Below are positions 9,074 to 18,277 of a stretch of 64,000 nt of DNA, in pieces. Source of the DNA: Vibrio sp. Isolate34 (lineage in GTDB: Bacteria; Pseudomonadota; Gammaproteobacteria; Enterobacterales; Vibrionaceae). Every line of letters starts with the position of its first letter. The first letter of the stretch is position 1. The stretch covers positions 66,192 through 130,191 of the forward strand of contig NZ_JAKEUO010000006.1 of assembly GCF_022397915.1 (NCBI RefSeq). The letters are read 5' to 3'. The notes under the pieces were generated by a model. It did not search any database. It was not told the DNA's origin and saw only the letters and a list, made by a program, of their open reading frames with translations. The translations under genes were made by a program, and so were the position numbers.

Positions 9074-10273
9074 ATGTTTGATAAAGGCAGTTCTCAATAC
9101 AAACGAATCACCCAATCATTGGCGATTGGTTCGTTTATCATTTTTTGCAACCTCTACCTTTTTCAACCTATCTTGCCGCACATGGCAGAACACTTCCAAG
9201 TATCAGAAACCCAAATAAACTGGTTGTTTGCTGCTACAACACTCGGCCTTTCGATTAGCTTGGTACCTTGGGCGATCGCCTCTGAAACCTTTGGTCGTAA
9301 ACCCATTATTCTGTTCAGTCTGTTCGCTATACCATTAATAGGGTTAAGTATGGTGTTCACGACTACCTTGCTACAACTCGTAATTGCGCGCGCGTTCATG
9401 GGCATCGCAGTAGCAGCGTTTGCTGGAGTTGCAGTGGCTTATATGGTCGAAGAATTAACACCCAAAGCCTTTGCTGTCGCGATTGGCGGTTATATTGCGG
9501 CCAACTCATTGGGTGGTATCTTCGGTCGTGTATTAGGCGGCTTAATCACAGACTATTTCGATTGGCATGCAACTGTACTGTTTTTCGTTGTCGGTTCATT
9601 GCTTGGTGCACTCTTTATTGCCTATCGCCTACCTAACCAACAGAACTTCAAACCTCAAAAAGGGTTGTTCTTTCATCACAATCGTTCAGTCGTAATGCAC
9701 TTAAGAAATCGTACTTTGTGGCTTGCTATGTTGATTGGCGGCGCTAACTTCGCCCTGTTTGTTAACCTGTACTCTGTAATGGGCTTTAGACTGGTATCCG
9801 AACCGCACTCAGTACCTGTTGGTTTGGCTTCACTCATATTCCTTTGTTACTTGGCTGGTACGGTAAGCTCTAAGCTATCCAACAAATGGACACTTCGTTT
9901 TGATCCTTTAAACGGAATTTTAATGGGTGTGTGTATCAGCCTAATTGGAATGCTGGTTTCTGCTTTTAATAAGGTTCCATTCATGCTCGCAGGTTTATTA
10001 CTGATTAGTGGCGGAGCCTTCTTCGCGCATACCCTTGCCTACTCTTGGGTGAGTCAAAAAGCCCCGAGCGCTAAGGCTACAGCGACCGCGCTCTATCTGG
10101 TTCACTATTATATTGGCGGTAGTTTAGGTGGATTCTTGCTCTTGTACTGCTGGCAGTTATTTGGCTGGAACGGCGTGATTGCGGGCGGTTCTATCTTCTA
10201 TGGCGCGATATTTGCTTGGGTCTATCAGTTAAAACAGCTTCAAGTATCGACCTCTAAGCTAGCTGAAGCTTAA
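9074..10273 (+). CDS. MFS transporter, YnfM-like
   Basis: A 399-residue inner-membrane protein with about twelve hydrophobic segments, belonging to the major facilitator superfamily. The motif between helices 2 and 3 is SETFGRKPI (about residue 74), the signature loop of MFS drug/H+ antiporters. The central cytoplasmic loop is around residues 195-215. The sequence and the divergent LysR neighbour resemble the E. coli ynfLM pair, and related proteins export arabinose-like or other small molecules; no substrate can be assigned here. It ends about 85 bp before a DUF1415 gene. Confidence 0.88.
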   Translation: MFDKGSSQYKRITQSLAIGSFIIFCNLYLFQPILPHMAEHFQVSETQINWLFAATTLGLSISLVPWAIASETFGRKPIILFSLFAIPLIGLSMVFTTTLLQLVIARAFMGIAVAAFAGVAVAYMVEELTPKAFAVAIGGYIAANSLGGIFGRVLGGLITDYFDWHATVLFFVVGSLLGALFIAYRLPNQQNFKPQKGLFFHHNRSVVMHLRNRTLWLAMLIGGANFALFVNLYSVMGFRLVSEPHSVPVGLASLIFLCYLAGTVSSKLSNKWTLRFDPLNGILMGVCISLIGMLVSAFNKVPFMLAGLLLISGGAFFAHTLAYSWVSQKAPSAKATATALYLVHYYIGGSLGGFLLLYCWQLFGWNGVIAGGSIFYGAIFAWVYQLKQLQVSTSKLAEA

Positions 10274-10357
10274 CTAAGACAAGGTATCCAGTGAATTATT
10301 GCTTTTGATTGACGTTCGTTCTGATATCCTACGCAAAATTTCATTTCGGAACCTGTT

Positions 10358-10924
10358 ATGTCGAACACTCAAAACACAGATCTTCAAACCATCCATGACC
10401 AAGTAAAACAATGGTTAGACGATGTCGTTATTGGCCTAAACCTGTGTCCATTCGCAGCCAAGCCACAGCGTAATAAACAGATTAAGATCTTTGTGAGTGA
10501 AGCGAATACGGAAGAAGCGTTACTGGAAGACATCATGACGCATTTCGTAGAGTTAGATAACACGCCAGTCGCTGAATTAGAGACGACCTTGGTCGTGGTT
10601 CCTAACATGCTGCAAGATTTCTTTGACTACAACATGTTCATTGATTGGGTTGAAGCGTTGATCAAACAGCAAGACTGGGAAGGCGTTTACCAAGTGGCAA
10701 CGTTCCACCCTGACTATTGCTTTGGTGGTGCGGCTCCAGAAGACGATGAAAACCTAACCAATCGATCTCCATATCCGGTTTACCATTTGATTCGAGAAGC
10801 AAGCATGGAAAAGGTACTGAAGCACTACCCTAACCCTGAAGCGATCCCAGATACCAACATCGCGAGAGTCGAATCTTTAACGCCAGAAGAGCGTCGTAAA
10901 CTGTTCCCTTACCTATTTAGTTAA
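10358..10924 (+). CDS. DUF1415 family protein
   Basis: A 188-residue cytoplasmic protein matching the DUF1415 family: VKQWLDDVVIGLNLCPFA at the N-terminus, the FHPDYCFGG motif at about residue 122, and NRSPYPVYHLIREAS at about 139. The conserved Cys and His residues suggest a metal or redox centre, but no function is established. It lies downstream of the MFS gene on the same strand with its own ribosome site (the gap of 84 bp leaves room for a promoter). Confidence 0.88.
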   Translation: MSNTQNTDLQTIHDQVKQWLDDVVIGLNLCPFAAKPQRNKQIKIFVSEANTEEALLEDIMTHFVELDNTPVAELETTLVVVPNMLQDFFDYNMFIDWVEALIKQQDWEGVYQVATFHPDYCFGGAAPEDDENLTNRSPYPVYHLIREASMEKVLKHYPNPEAIPDTNIARVESLTPEERRKLFPYLFS

Positions 10925-10961
10925 GCGATTCCGAATCGGAAAATGCAATACGTTTCCGTAT

Positions 10962-12032
10962 TTACGAACTTGCACGTTCTTGATGATATGGACGAGATAC
11001 AAACTGATCTCGTCCATTTTGTTTAGCGATATATAAACATTCGTCAGCCACTTTAATCAGAGAATCGAGCGCCGACATCCTTTCCCCTTTGCTATCACCT
11101 GTACTCAACTCAAAATGACACGCCCCAATTGATATCGTAACAGGCTTGCGATCGAGTGTAATTTTCTTCATATCTTCCAAAAGCGATCTGAACTTATCTT
11201 CAACACCACTTGGGTCACTATTTAGGTACCAAAGAATGAATTCCTCTCCGCCAAAACGTGCAACAAGCTCTCCTTCTTGAATGTTGTTACTCAGAACATT
11301 GGCCACTTTCTTCAACACAACGTCACCCATTTGGTGACCATATGTATCATTAACTTGTTTAAAGAAATCGATATCGACAACAGCCAAAGTGCCCTTTCCT
11401 AAAAATCCTTTGAGCTGCTCGACTTCTGCGTTGAGCGTTTTGAACAAACAACGCCTATTCGGTAAATGTGTGAGAGGGTCATATAAAGCTTGGTATTCTA
11501 GCTTCTCGTTCAGCTCTTGCAGCTTGTGCTCTTGTTGTCTTCGAACCAATTCCACCTCAATCCATGAGGCCATCAACTTCATTACATCAATATCAAACTC
11601 TTTGAACTCGCGATAATACGGATTACCACTCGAGAAATTTAGAGTGCCATAGAGCTCGTCGTCGACGAAAATTGGAATACCAATGTAAGATTCTAAGCCG
11701 AAGGAGTGGTAAGCAGGATGTCTCGCGTAGGTTTTGTGTTTACCACAATGTTCAATGCAGATAGGGCCACTCGATTTGCAAGTAATCTCGCAATAAGTCG
11801 AACAATATTCGAAGGTATCACCGCGATGGAGATCAACACCTTCAGGTTTAACACAGTGTTCAACAAAGTAAGTGTTACCATCAATTTTAGATAAGATACC
11901 AATATCTAAGTTGAAGCGTTCAAGGCCCATATTAAGCAACTGAGCAATCTGATTATCGAAGCCCTTTCGATAATCGTTGGTGATTTGATACAAGCGGCGT
12001 ATAACAACTTCGCTTTCACTAGCTTGGTGCAT
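10962..12032 (-). CDS. diguanylate cyclase with GAF sensor domain
   Basis: A 356-residue cytoplasmic enzyme predicted to form cyclic di-GMP. Residues 15-165 form a GAF domain (YIGIPIFVDDELYGTLNFSS is typical) that contains several Cys and His residues (EYCSTYCEITCKS, CIEHCGKH), which could be redox- or metal-sensitive. The GGDEF domain follows, with LTHLPNRR and the active-site motif ARFGGEEF at about residue 262. The I-site is not conserved (QEGE in place of RxxD), so product inhibition by that route is not expected. No EAL domain. Transcribed alone. Confidence 0.93.
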   Translation of the reverse strand: MHQASESEVVIRRLYQITNDYRKGFDNQIAQLLNMGLERFNLDIGILSKIDGNTYFVEHCVKPEGVDLHRGDTFEYCSTYCEITCKSSGPICIEHCGKHKTYARHPAYHSFGLESYIGIPIFVDDELYGTLNFSSGNPYYREFKEFDIDVMKLMASWIEVELVRRQQEHKLQELNEKLEYQALYDPLTHLPNRRCLFKTLNAEVEQLKGFLGKGTLAVVDIDFFKQVNDTYGHQMGDVVLKKVANVLSNNIQEGELVARFGGEEFILWYLNSDPSGVEDKFRSLLEDMKKITLDRKPVTISIGACHFELSTGDSKGERMSALDSLIKVADECLYIAKQNGRDQFVSRPYHQERASS

Positions 12033-12243
12033 AATGATATCCCACTGCTGCCGAAGTTAGTGACAACATTTACATTTCTAATATAAACAGAGTAAAAGGG
12101 AGAAAAGTATAATAATCAATGAATTTGTGTACAAAATGCCTCATTGATCCAATGAATAAAGGTCGAGTTCTTCGACTTTGCGTTAGCACCCTATTCCCAG
12201 CTTTGGTAAAATACCCCATTAACGAAACAGAATGGATAGGAAA

Positions 12244-12819
12244 ATGAACCTTTCTCAACTAAGCCAAGAAATCTACGATCACCTTTACCGCGACATTGAA
12301 GAGTTCCGCAGTACTTTTGATCTGCCTGTTGCTGCTCCTGAAACAATGGACGAAAAAGGCGATACGCTACATACCTCTCTAGCGATCGAAGAACTGACAG
12401 AACTTGCAGAAGCTGACTCTAAAATCGAACAAGCGGACGCTATTGTAGACAGCGTTTACGTTTTGATGGGACGTTTGGTTCACCTTGGCCAAGCTAAGGT
12501 AGAAGATAACCTAGCAATCAGCTACCTGATCGACCTACTGTTGAATGTTTCTAAAAACCGTTCAATCGACTTTCTGCCTTGCTGGGACGAAGTACACTCA
12601 AGCAACATGAGCAAAGTGTGCCGTAACGAAACAGAATACGCAGAAACTGAAGCTTTCTATGCTGAGCAAAACATCAAGCTGATGGCTGTTCAGAAAGGCG
12701 AATACATCATTGCTAAGTGTGCGGAAGATTTCGTATCTGAAGGTAAGACAGTTCGCCAAGGTAAAGTACTAAAATCGGTACACTACCGTCCTGCGAACCT
12801 TGAGCCTCTAACGGCTTAA
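12244..12819 (+). CDS. MazG-like nucleoside triphosphate pyrophosphohydrolase family protein
   Basis: All-alpha NTP pyrophosphohydrolase fold protein of 191 residues. The acidic metal-binding helices are visible: EELTELAEADSKIEQADAI (ExxE then ExxD pattern, about residues 50-70) followed by VDSVYVLMG. Members hydrolyse (d)NTPs or modified nucleotides to the monophosphate and pyrophosphate; the substrate here is unknown. I prefer the ATG at 12244, which has an AGGA just ahead, over the in-frame ATG at 12232, which has none. A perfect terminator follows. Confidence 0.8.
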   Translation: MNLSQLSQEIYDHLYRDIEEFRSTFDLPVAAPETMDEKGDTLHTSLAIEELTELAEADSKIEQADAIVDSVYVLMGRLVHLGQAKVEDNLAISYLIDLLLNVSKNRSIDFLPCWDEVHSSNMSKVCRNETEYAETEAFYAEQNIKLMAVQKGEYIIAKCAEDFVSEGKTVRQGKVLKSVHYRPANLEPLTA

Positions 12820-12866
12820 GTAAGGTTATAACTGAAGCGCTTTAAAACATCAGTTGACTGAAATAG

Positions 12867-12898
12867 AAAACGCCACGTTCTTGTCACGTGGCGTTTTA
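12867..12898. terminator. bidirectional terminator
   Basis: Stem CGCCACGT/ACGTGGCG flanked by AAAA and TTTTA. Confidence 0.85.
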
Positions 12899-12955
12899 TT
12901 ATCTATTCGAGAACTCTAGCTGTGTTAGCTGTAGCCGTGTGTTAGAAACCGAGCG

Positions 12956-13444
12956 CTATACCAGTCGAGCCATGTGATAAGCCGCCACATATTCACCATT
13001 TCTAAAGGCAAACCCTGCTGACTCCCCTTCAATAACGAAACCAAACTTCTTATACAGGCTGATCGCTCTCTCGTTATCTGTATAGACCGTTAATTCCAGT
13101 CGTTTGATGTTAATCCAGTTATCACACAAGTCGATTGCGGTCGCAAGTAGCTGACTGCCGACACCTTTGCCTAATACATCGTCTTTAACACCCATACCAA
13201 ATGAAGCAACATGACGCCTTCTTGGGTTTACACACACTTCCATTCCTAAATTACCGACAATTTCTCCATCAATTAACGCGACATAGGAGTACACGTTATC
13301 AGGGATATTGGAGATTCGTTTCTGCCAGCTTTCTAGAGACGGATTTGGGAGTTGCAGCGTACCGGTATAAGCATTAGTGCATTCGTAGATTTCTTTTATT
13401 CCCTTCGCATCTGACGGTTCAGACCGTCTCACTATAATACTCAT
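12956..13444 (-). CDS. GNAT N-acetyltransferase, YhhY/AaaT-like
   Basis: A 162-residue GNAT acetyltransferase. It aligns by eye over its whole length with E. coli YhhY (L-amino-acid N-acetyltransferase): TLQLPNPSLESWQKRI, PRRRHVASFG, the acetyl-CoA loop GKGVGSQLL (about residue 92), LCDNWINIKRLELTV and NGEYVAAYHMAR. The predicted role is acetylation of amino acids or toxic analogues in the cytoplasm. The gene is isolated, preceded by about 290 bp with no gene. Confidence 0.88.
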   Translation of the reverse strand: MSIIVRRSEPSDAKGIKEIYECTNAYTGTLQLPNPSLESWQKRISNIPDNVYSYVALIDGEIVGNLGMEVCVNPRRRHVASFGMGVKDDVLGKGVGSQLLATAIDLCDNWINIKRLELTVYTDNERAISLYKKFGFVIEGESAGFAFRNGEYVAAYHMARLV

Positions 13445-13731
13445 CGCAACTCCTACTATTATTCTTCACTAATTGTGATGCACATCCTCAATGTGCATCT
13501 AGACACACTATCAAATAGTAAATATTTAACAATAGGTTAGATGAAATTGTTTTTATTTAACAATTTAGTAAGTATGGGCATAAACAAGGCGAGACAATGA
13601 CTTTGAATGGGGCATTAATGATTGATGCTAAGGAGTTAAACTCAGGAAGGCTAAAGTGTGTTAATGATATATACACAGATGCTGCAACAAGGGCACAACT
13701 CTCTGTGCCCAGTTCTTGATTATGTATTGAG

Positions 13732-13911
13732 CTAGTCACGCTCACATTGAACTTGCATGACTTTTAAATCGGTAGTGTTTAACTTCTTAGCTAGAGCTGC
13801 ACCTTCTTGGTTACATTCTTCAAGGCTCGTGAATTGTGTGTTCACCTCCATTTCAGCCGTACTTGGTGCGCCAGCCATCATTAAGCTAAGAATCAGTGTT
13901 AGTTCGTACAT
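13732..13911 (-). CDS. small exported-looking protein (59 residues)
   Basis: A short gene of 59 codons with excellent start signals: AAAGAGG seven bases before the ATG at 13911. The product begins MYELTLILSLMMAGAPSTAE, a plausible signal peptide with a possible cut after APSTA, followed by a polar segment with two cysteines (EECNQEG and VQCERD) that could form a disulfide in the periplasm. I do not recognise the family. It sits between the acetyltransferase and the chitin-binding protein, and its stop is followed by AT-rich sequence without a gene. Confidence 0.65.
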   Translation of the reverse strand: MYELTLILSLMMAGAPSTAEMEVNTQFTSLEECNQEGAALAKKLNTTDLKVMQVQCERD

Positions 13912-14064
13912 TATTAGTCCTCTTTCGAGTTAAATAAGCATCCATTCAAATAAGATAAGGTGACTCGTGTTTTTCCTATGCACTTGTCGCGTTTGAAATA
14001 ATTCTAATCAATCCCCCAGTGAGTTTTACCATTTCGTGCCACGAGACGATAAACACCTTAAACA

Positions 14065-14094
14065 AAAAATGACGCTACATCTCTGTAGCGCCAT
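14065..14094 (-). terminator. terminator of the LPMO gene
   Basis: On the minus strand, GGCGCTACA and TGTAGCGTC pair around a short loop and are followed by ATTTTTTG. Confidence 0.8.
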
Positions 14095-14150
14095 TTACGC
14101 GGTAATAAACTCAACCCAAATGGAATCACCAGGTTGACAGTTAACAGGCC

Positions 14151-15653
14151 TTAGTTAGCTGGACGCCAAACGCCCCATTTGTCGTTTTCGTAGGTCGCTT
14201 CAGGGTTTGTACCGCCCTGAACCCACCATTGTGCTTTCCATGACTGGTTAGAGTAAGTCACGATTTCACCACCAAGGTAAACCTTAGACGAGTCCCACGT
14301 GCCTAGATCTGGGTCTGGAGTCGGATCTGGATCCGGCGTTGGATCTGGTTCTGGTGTTACGCCACTATCATCAGCAATCACTTCAAATGTGAAGGTTTCA
14401 ACGCTCTCACTTTCAATAGAGCTAGCAATGAAAGACAATGTTTCGTTCGCTGTGATCGCTGTAGTATCAACCACAATTGAAGCCGTACCATGGTTTTGGA
14501 TGCTTACTGCAGAACCTTGTGTTTGCGTAAGGTTTGCGGCTTCACTCGTGGCAATCACAACTTTGTCGCCCGCATTCACTACATTGTCACTCTTCACTAA
14601 TTCGTATATGTCGCCTTTCAACGGCTCAACACCGCCGTCGCCACCGTCAATCAGCGTTAACTGACCTGAAGCACGGCTATCTTTTGAGTTAAAGAAGTTA
14701 CGTGATGGATTGTTTTGGAAGTACATGTAGTGTTCCATTTCGGCATGCCAGTCACCGATGAAGATCGCACCGTCTTTAAACTCTTCGTGCCAACCGTTGA
14801 TTTCAGAAGCGAGCAGACGAGCCCAATCGTTCACGTTGCTCGAATTAATCACTATGTCGAAGCTACGCGCGATTTCACCATACTTGTTGATGATGTCGTA
14901 CTTAACTGTGTCGCCAATTTCTGGTGTACCAACCTGGTCAGATACGAACAAGTCGCCACGTACTAAATCAGGTTGTGGTGTAGGTTCAGGCGGAGGTGTT
15001 GTGCCACCTGTAATAGTGATGTCTGAACAGTTGTAGAAGCCTTCACCCGCAGCATCGTTGCGCTGCCAGCGTACATATAGGATCGCATCGCCAGAACGGT
15101 CAGATGGAATCGTCACGTTAATACGGTATTTGCCACCACTTACAGGAACATTGCCCACTGCTTGGATAAGATCTAAGTCACCCCACGCTAGGCCCTTGCT
15201 CAAGTCTGCGTTTGGTTTCGTTAGGTAGAACTCCCAAAATGAAGGATTGTGTGGTGCAGTCGCGTTGAATACATATTCAAACGTGCCTGTACTTAGCTCG
15301 GTACGAGTCCAACCAGTATGAGGCACACCCATACCGCGCTTTTGCGAATCGTTGGCATAACATAGCGTGCCATCAGGAATCGCTGCTTTCACAGCGTTGA
15401 TGTTGTTGAAGTCCTGAATGTTTTTTGCGTATTCGTTACGTTGAACAAACGGGTACGAGCCAGAAATATCTTTCGCTTGAGCACATGCCGCATTTGGTGG
15501 TGTACCCGACCAAATCCCACCTTGCTCGTAACACGTGTTCTGACGTGCGCTTGGAAATTCAGACCAACCATGAGCGTTTGCCACTGAAGGCAAACTCGAT
15601 AGCATAGCCATACCTACTGCTACTTTTAGAAGATTATTATTTATTGTTGTCAC
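14151..15653 (-). CDS. secreted AA10 lytic polysaccharide monooxygenase with chitin-binding domain
   Basis: Copper enzyme that cleaves crystalline chitin (or cellulose) oxidatively outside the cell. The signal peptide ends ANA, leaving His28 as the mature N-terminal residue (HGWSEFPSAR), the first arm of the copper histidine brace; the second histidine is His135 in TAPHNPSFWEFY. The catalytic domain runs to about residue 215. A Pro-rich linker, a middle domain of unclear class, a beta-rich segment, an acidic linker of PDPDPTPDP repeats and a C-terminal CBM5/12-type chitin-binding domain (WDSSKVYLGGEIV, about 452-500) follow. It resembles Vibrio chitin-binding proteins of the GbpA/CbpD kind but I would not call it gbpA. 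Monocistronic, with its own terminator. Confidence 0.92.
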   Translation of the reverse strand: MTTINNNLLKVAVGMAMLSSLPSVANAHGWSEFPSARQNTCYEQGGIWSGTPPNAACAQAKDISGSYPFVQRNEYAKNIQDFNNINAVKAAIPDGTLCYANDSQKRGMGVPHTGWTRTELSTGTFEYVFNATAPHNPSFWEFYLTKPNADLSKGLAWGDLDLIQAVGNVPVSGGKYRINVTIPSDRSGDAILYVRWQRNDAAGEGFYNCSDITITGGTTPPPEPTPQPDLVRGDLFVSDQVGTPEIGDTVKYDIINKYGEIARSFDIVINSSNVNDWARLLASEINGWHEEFKDGAIFIGDWHAEMEHYMYFQNNPSRNFFNSKDSRASGQLTLIDGGDGGVEPLKGDIYELVKSDNVVNAGDKVVIATSEAANLTQTQGSAVSIQNHGTASIVVDTTAITANETLSFIASSIESESVETFTFEVIADDSGVTPEPDPTPDPDPTPDPDLGTWDSSKVYLGGEIVTYSNQSWKAQWWVQGGTNPEATYENDKWGVWRPAN

Positions 15654-16001
15654 TTTCCCACTCTCTATTATTTTACCCTACACACAAGACCAACTGGTCA
15701 ACAACCAATCAATATTGCAGTTCGAGGGTCTATAGTTCTTGTTCAAAGAACAACGAAAATATATACGTCAATTTTATCAATAACAGCGGGTTTTATATTG
15801 ATAGGAATCAGAGTCACACAACTCATAGAAATGCGTTGTCGATAGATGATGTTGCTTCGAATTATTGGATCTCAGTATTCCATCTTGATTGAGGAAACAA
15901 TATCCAAAGTGAATAAAAAAGCGGCTTAATGAGTAAGCCGCTTTTTGGAGATACATTATATGTACAGTAGAAATGTACTTAGATAAATAGTGATTAGCGA
16001 A
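15654..16001. other. intergenic region upstream of the LPMO gene
   Basis: No gene seen. It carries two inverted repeats that could be operators for the LPMO gene: GACCA-AC-TGGTC at 15688-15699 and TTGTTC-AAA-GAACAA at 15739-15753. The far end holds the terminator of the next gene. Confidence 0.4.
15914..15948. terminator. terminator
   Basis: Stem AAAAAGCGGCTTA/TAAGCCGCTTTTT with a five-base loop; serves the minus-strand gene that ends at 16002. Confidence 0.85.
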
Positions 16002-16361
16002 CTAATAGCGGCTATTCATGCCCATGCGATGTGACATGTCGTCGTCCATGCGACCGCCCTTCCAACCGCTGGCACCTAAAAGGTTTAGAACGTCGCGTGC
16101 GTTGTAGCCTTCACCACCAAAGAAATCGTTAGATACATCATTTCTCAGCAATTGAATGGTGGGTGCGAGTTCAGCATCAAGATCTTGTGGATCAGCAAAC
16201 AAAGCCAATGCAATTTGTTGTTGGCACTTACTCAGTTCTTTAGAACTGGTTTCAACTTGTCCGATAGAGAAGAAATCGCGGCTCCCGTAACTCTTAACCA
16301 TCTTTGCAGAAAGGAGTTTGATTACCTTTTTTATTCTTCGTCTTTGGATATATCTAAACAT
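16002..16361 (-). CDS. small conserved Vibrio protein (DUF6559-like)
   Basis: A 119-residue soluble protein with a very basic N-terminus (FRYIQRRRIKKVIK) and a C-terminal motif-like block GYNARDVLNLLGASGWKGGRMDDDM. The pattern fits a family found mainly in vibrios that I recall as DUF6559, with modest certainty. No catalytic motif, signal peptide or membrane span. Function unknown. It lies 42 bp downstream of btuD on the same strand, so read-through from the vitamin B12 transporter operon is possible. Confidence 0.7.
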   Translation of the reverse strand: MFRYIQRRRIKKVIKLLSAKMVKSYGSRDFFSIGQVETSSKELSKCQQQIALALFADPQDLDAELAPTIQLLRNDVSNDFFGGEGYNARDVLNLLGASGWKGGRMDDDMSHRMGMNSRY

Positions 16362-16403
16362 ATTTGACCCATTTACTAGCTCGTCTTTAACCCAACAATC
16401 CGC

Positions 16404-17162
16404 TTAAACAAACAACAAATAAGTTTGATTATCGACTGAGATACTTTTGACTTCAGTATTGAACACGGACTCTAGCAGTTCAGGCATAAGAACTTGTTCA
16501 GCACTACCAGACGATTGAAGTACGCCTTTGTCGAGCATCAACACCTGGTCAGCGTGTCTTAGAGTTCTGTTCAAGTCATGGTTTGCCATGATCACCGCAA
16601 TGCCCTTCTCAGCCACTCGTTCAATGAGCTTGTAGAGTAAAGCTTCTTGAGCAATATCCAATGGCGCTGCTGGCTCATCGAGAATCAACAACTTCGCGTA
16701 TGGGTTAAGTGTCGGCCAAATTTGCAAGCACATGCCCGCCAAGCGAACGCGTTGCCACTCACCACCAGACAGTGTCTGAATTGAACGATGGAGTTTGTCT
16801 GTGATGTCCAACATCTGGCTGATTTCTTCCAAAGCAGCATTGATTTCAGCATCAAGTCCTTGTGAAGAGCTTGGCAGAGACAACGCAAGGTATTGGAACA
16901 CTTCTAAGTTAAAAGCCGGTCTTGCGCTTTGACACAAATAAGCGCGATGCAGTGACAAGTCTTGCAGCGACAACTCTGATAAGTCTTGCTCATCGAGCTT
17001 GATATCGCCTTTATAACCATCACCAATACCCGAGATGGCCTCTAGTAAGGTGCTTTTACCACTGCCATTGGGGCCGATAACGTGAGTCACCTGCCCTTGC
17101 TTGAGCTCGAATGAGAGCGGTAATAAACGAGCGCCGACGCTCAGGCTCTTAATTTGAATCAT
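16404..17162 (-). CDS. btuD: vitamin B12 ABC transporter ATP-binding protein
   Basis: ATPase subunit of the inner-membrane cobalamin importer BtuCD. All ABC motifs are present: Walker [11 protein letters not shown] (about residue 34), signature [14 protein letters not shown] (about 129), Walker [13 protein letters not shown] (about 160) and the H-loop MANHDLNRT. Length 252, as usual. Its start overlaps the end of btuC by 14 bp, so the two are translationally coupled. The periplasmic binding protein gene (btuF) is not in this window. Confidence 0.95.
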   Translation of the reverse strand: MIQIKSLSVGARLLPLSFELKQGQVTHVIGPNGSGKSTLLEAISGIGDGYKGDIKLDEQDLSELSLQDLSLHRAYLCQSARPAFNLEVFQYLALSLPSSSQGLDAEINAALEEISQMLDITDKLHRSIQTLSGGEWQRVRLAGMCLQIWPTLNPYAKLLILDEPAAPLDIAQEALLYKLIERVAEKGIAVIMANHDLNRTLRHADQVLMLDKGVLQSSGSAEQVLMPELLESVFNTEVKSISVDNQTYLLFV

Positions 17163-18144
17163 GATTTTTAATTAACATCCAAATGAAGATAGGCGCACCG
17201 ATACTTGTGGTCATCACACCCAAAGGTAACTCTGCAGAGTCCAGTAAAGTACGCGCGCAAATATCAGCAAACACCAACAATGCAGCACCCGCAACAGCAG
17301 ACAAAGGAAGCAGGTATTTGTTGTCAGTACCAATCGCTAAACGAAGTAAGTGTGGCACAACCAAGCCCACAAAGCTGATTACGCCGCCTAATGCCACGGC
17401 ACAGCCGACCAAAATAGACACGGCGAAGATCAAGCGCCAACGTAACTTAGGCACATTCACGCCCAGCTGAGCAGCGTGTGTCTCACCTATCATCATTTTG
17501 TCTAGCTTACTGCCTTGCAAGCACAACCAAATAATCACCGGGATCATCACTAACGTTAGCGAGTGCTGATACCAAGTCACGCCACCTAAGCTGCCCATTA
17601 GCCAATACATCAATAAGCGAAGGCTAAGATCGTCACTGAAATAGAAGGCCCATGTCACCATCGCGCCAGAAAGAATGCCTAACGCAACACCCACCAGCAG
17701 CAGTTTGGCAGTGGTCAGTCGCATCGCTTTTACCATGCTCACCAGAATCACGGTGAAACAGAGCGAACCTAACACGGCGGCAATCATGAAGAGTTCTGGA
17801 GTCGGAGCAAACGGCAAGAAGAACAGTACAATCACCATGGCTAAGCTTGCACCGCCAGAAATGCCGAGCACACCTGGCTCTGCCAATACGTTGCCTAATA
17901 AGACTTGTAAGCTTGCGCCAGATACTGCTAGCCCTGCCCCAATAGCAATAGCGGCCAATAATCGAGGTAAGCGTAAATCAATCAGTAGTTTTTGTTCTAA
18001 CGTGGACAAGGTGCCCAGAGGGGAAATGAAGAGATCGCCAACCATTAGGTAAATTGCACTCAGCGCGACAAGCAGTGCTGCCATCAGATAAATGGCTCTC
18101 ATCCATTTGCGCTGTTTTTGGTGAAGAAGTTGTTGGAAATCCAT
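17149..18144 (-). CDS. btuC: vitamin B12 ABC transporter permease
   Basis: Inner-membrane permease of the cobalamin importer, 331 residues with about ten transmembrane helices in the FecCD fold. Family hallmarks are [35 protein letters not shown] (the ATPase-contact region, about residue 240) and the terminal [15 protein letters not shown]. It is first in a btuC-btuD operon. No cobalamin riboswitch motif is visible in the 130 bp upstream. The cobinamide salvage operon lies 3.4 kb away on the same strand. Confidence 0.95.
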   Translation of the reverse strand: MDFQQLLHQKQRKWMRAIYLMAALLVALSAIYLMVGDLFISPLGTLSTLEQKLLIDLRLPRLLAAIAIGAGLAVSGASLQVLLGNVLAEPGVLGISGGASLAMVIVLFFLPFAPTPELFMIAAVLGSLCFTVILVSMVKAMRLTTAKLLLVGVALGILSGAMVTWAFYFSDDLSLRLLMYWLMGSLGGVTWYQHSLTLVMIPVIIWLCLQGSKLDKMMIGETHAAQLGVNVPKLRWRLIFAVSILVGCAVALGGVISFVGLVVPHLLRLAIGTDNKYLLPLSAVAGAALLVFADICARTLLDSAELPLGVMTTSIGAPIFIWMLIKNHDSN

Positions 18145-18277
18145 ATCAAGCTACTTTGAAAATGTTCGCGTAACCTTACCTGTATCCCCAAATAAACTCA
18201 AGGCTCACACCGTAATGTGAACCTTGATATTTCAACCAGTTGAGCGGTTGTTTTCGTCGTTTAAACCCGAGTCGATA

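Noticed and set aside
13557..13745. Possible 62-residue minus-strand frame overlapping the end of the small exported protein gene
   Set aside because: No ribosome site, odd composition, and it overlaps the better-supported gene at 13732-13911.
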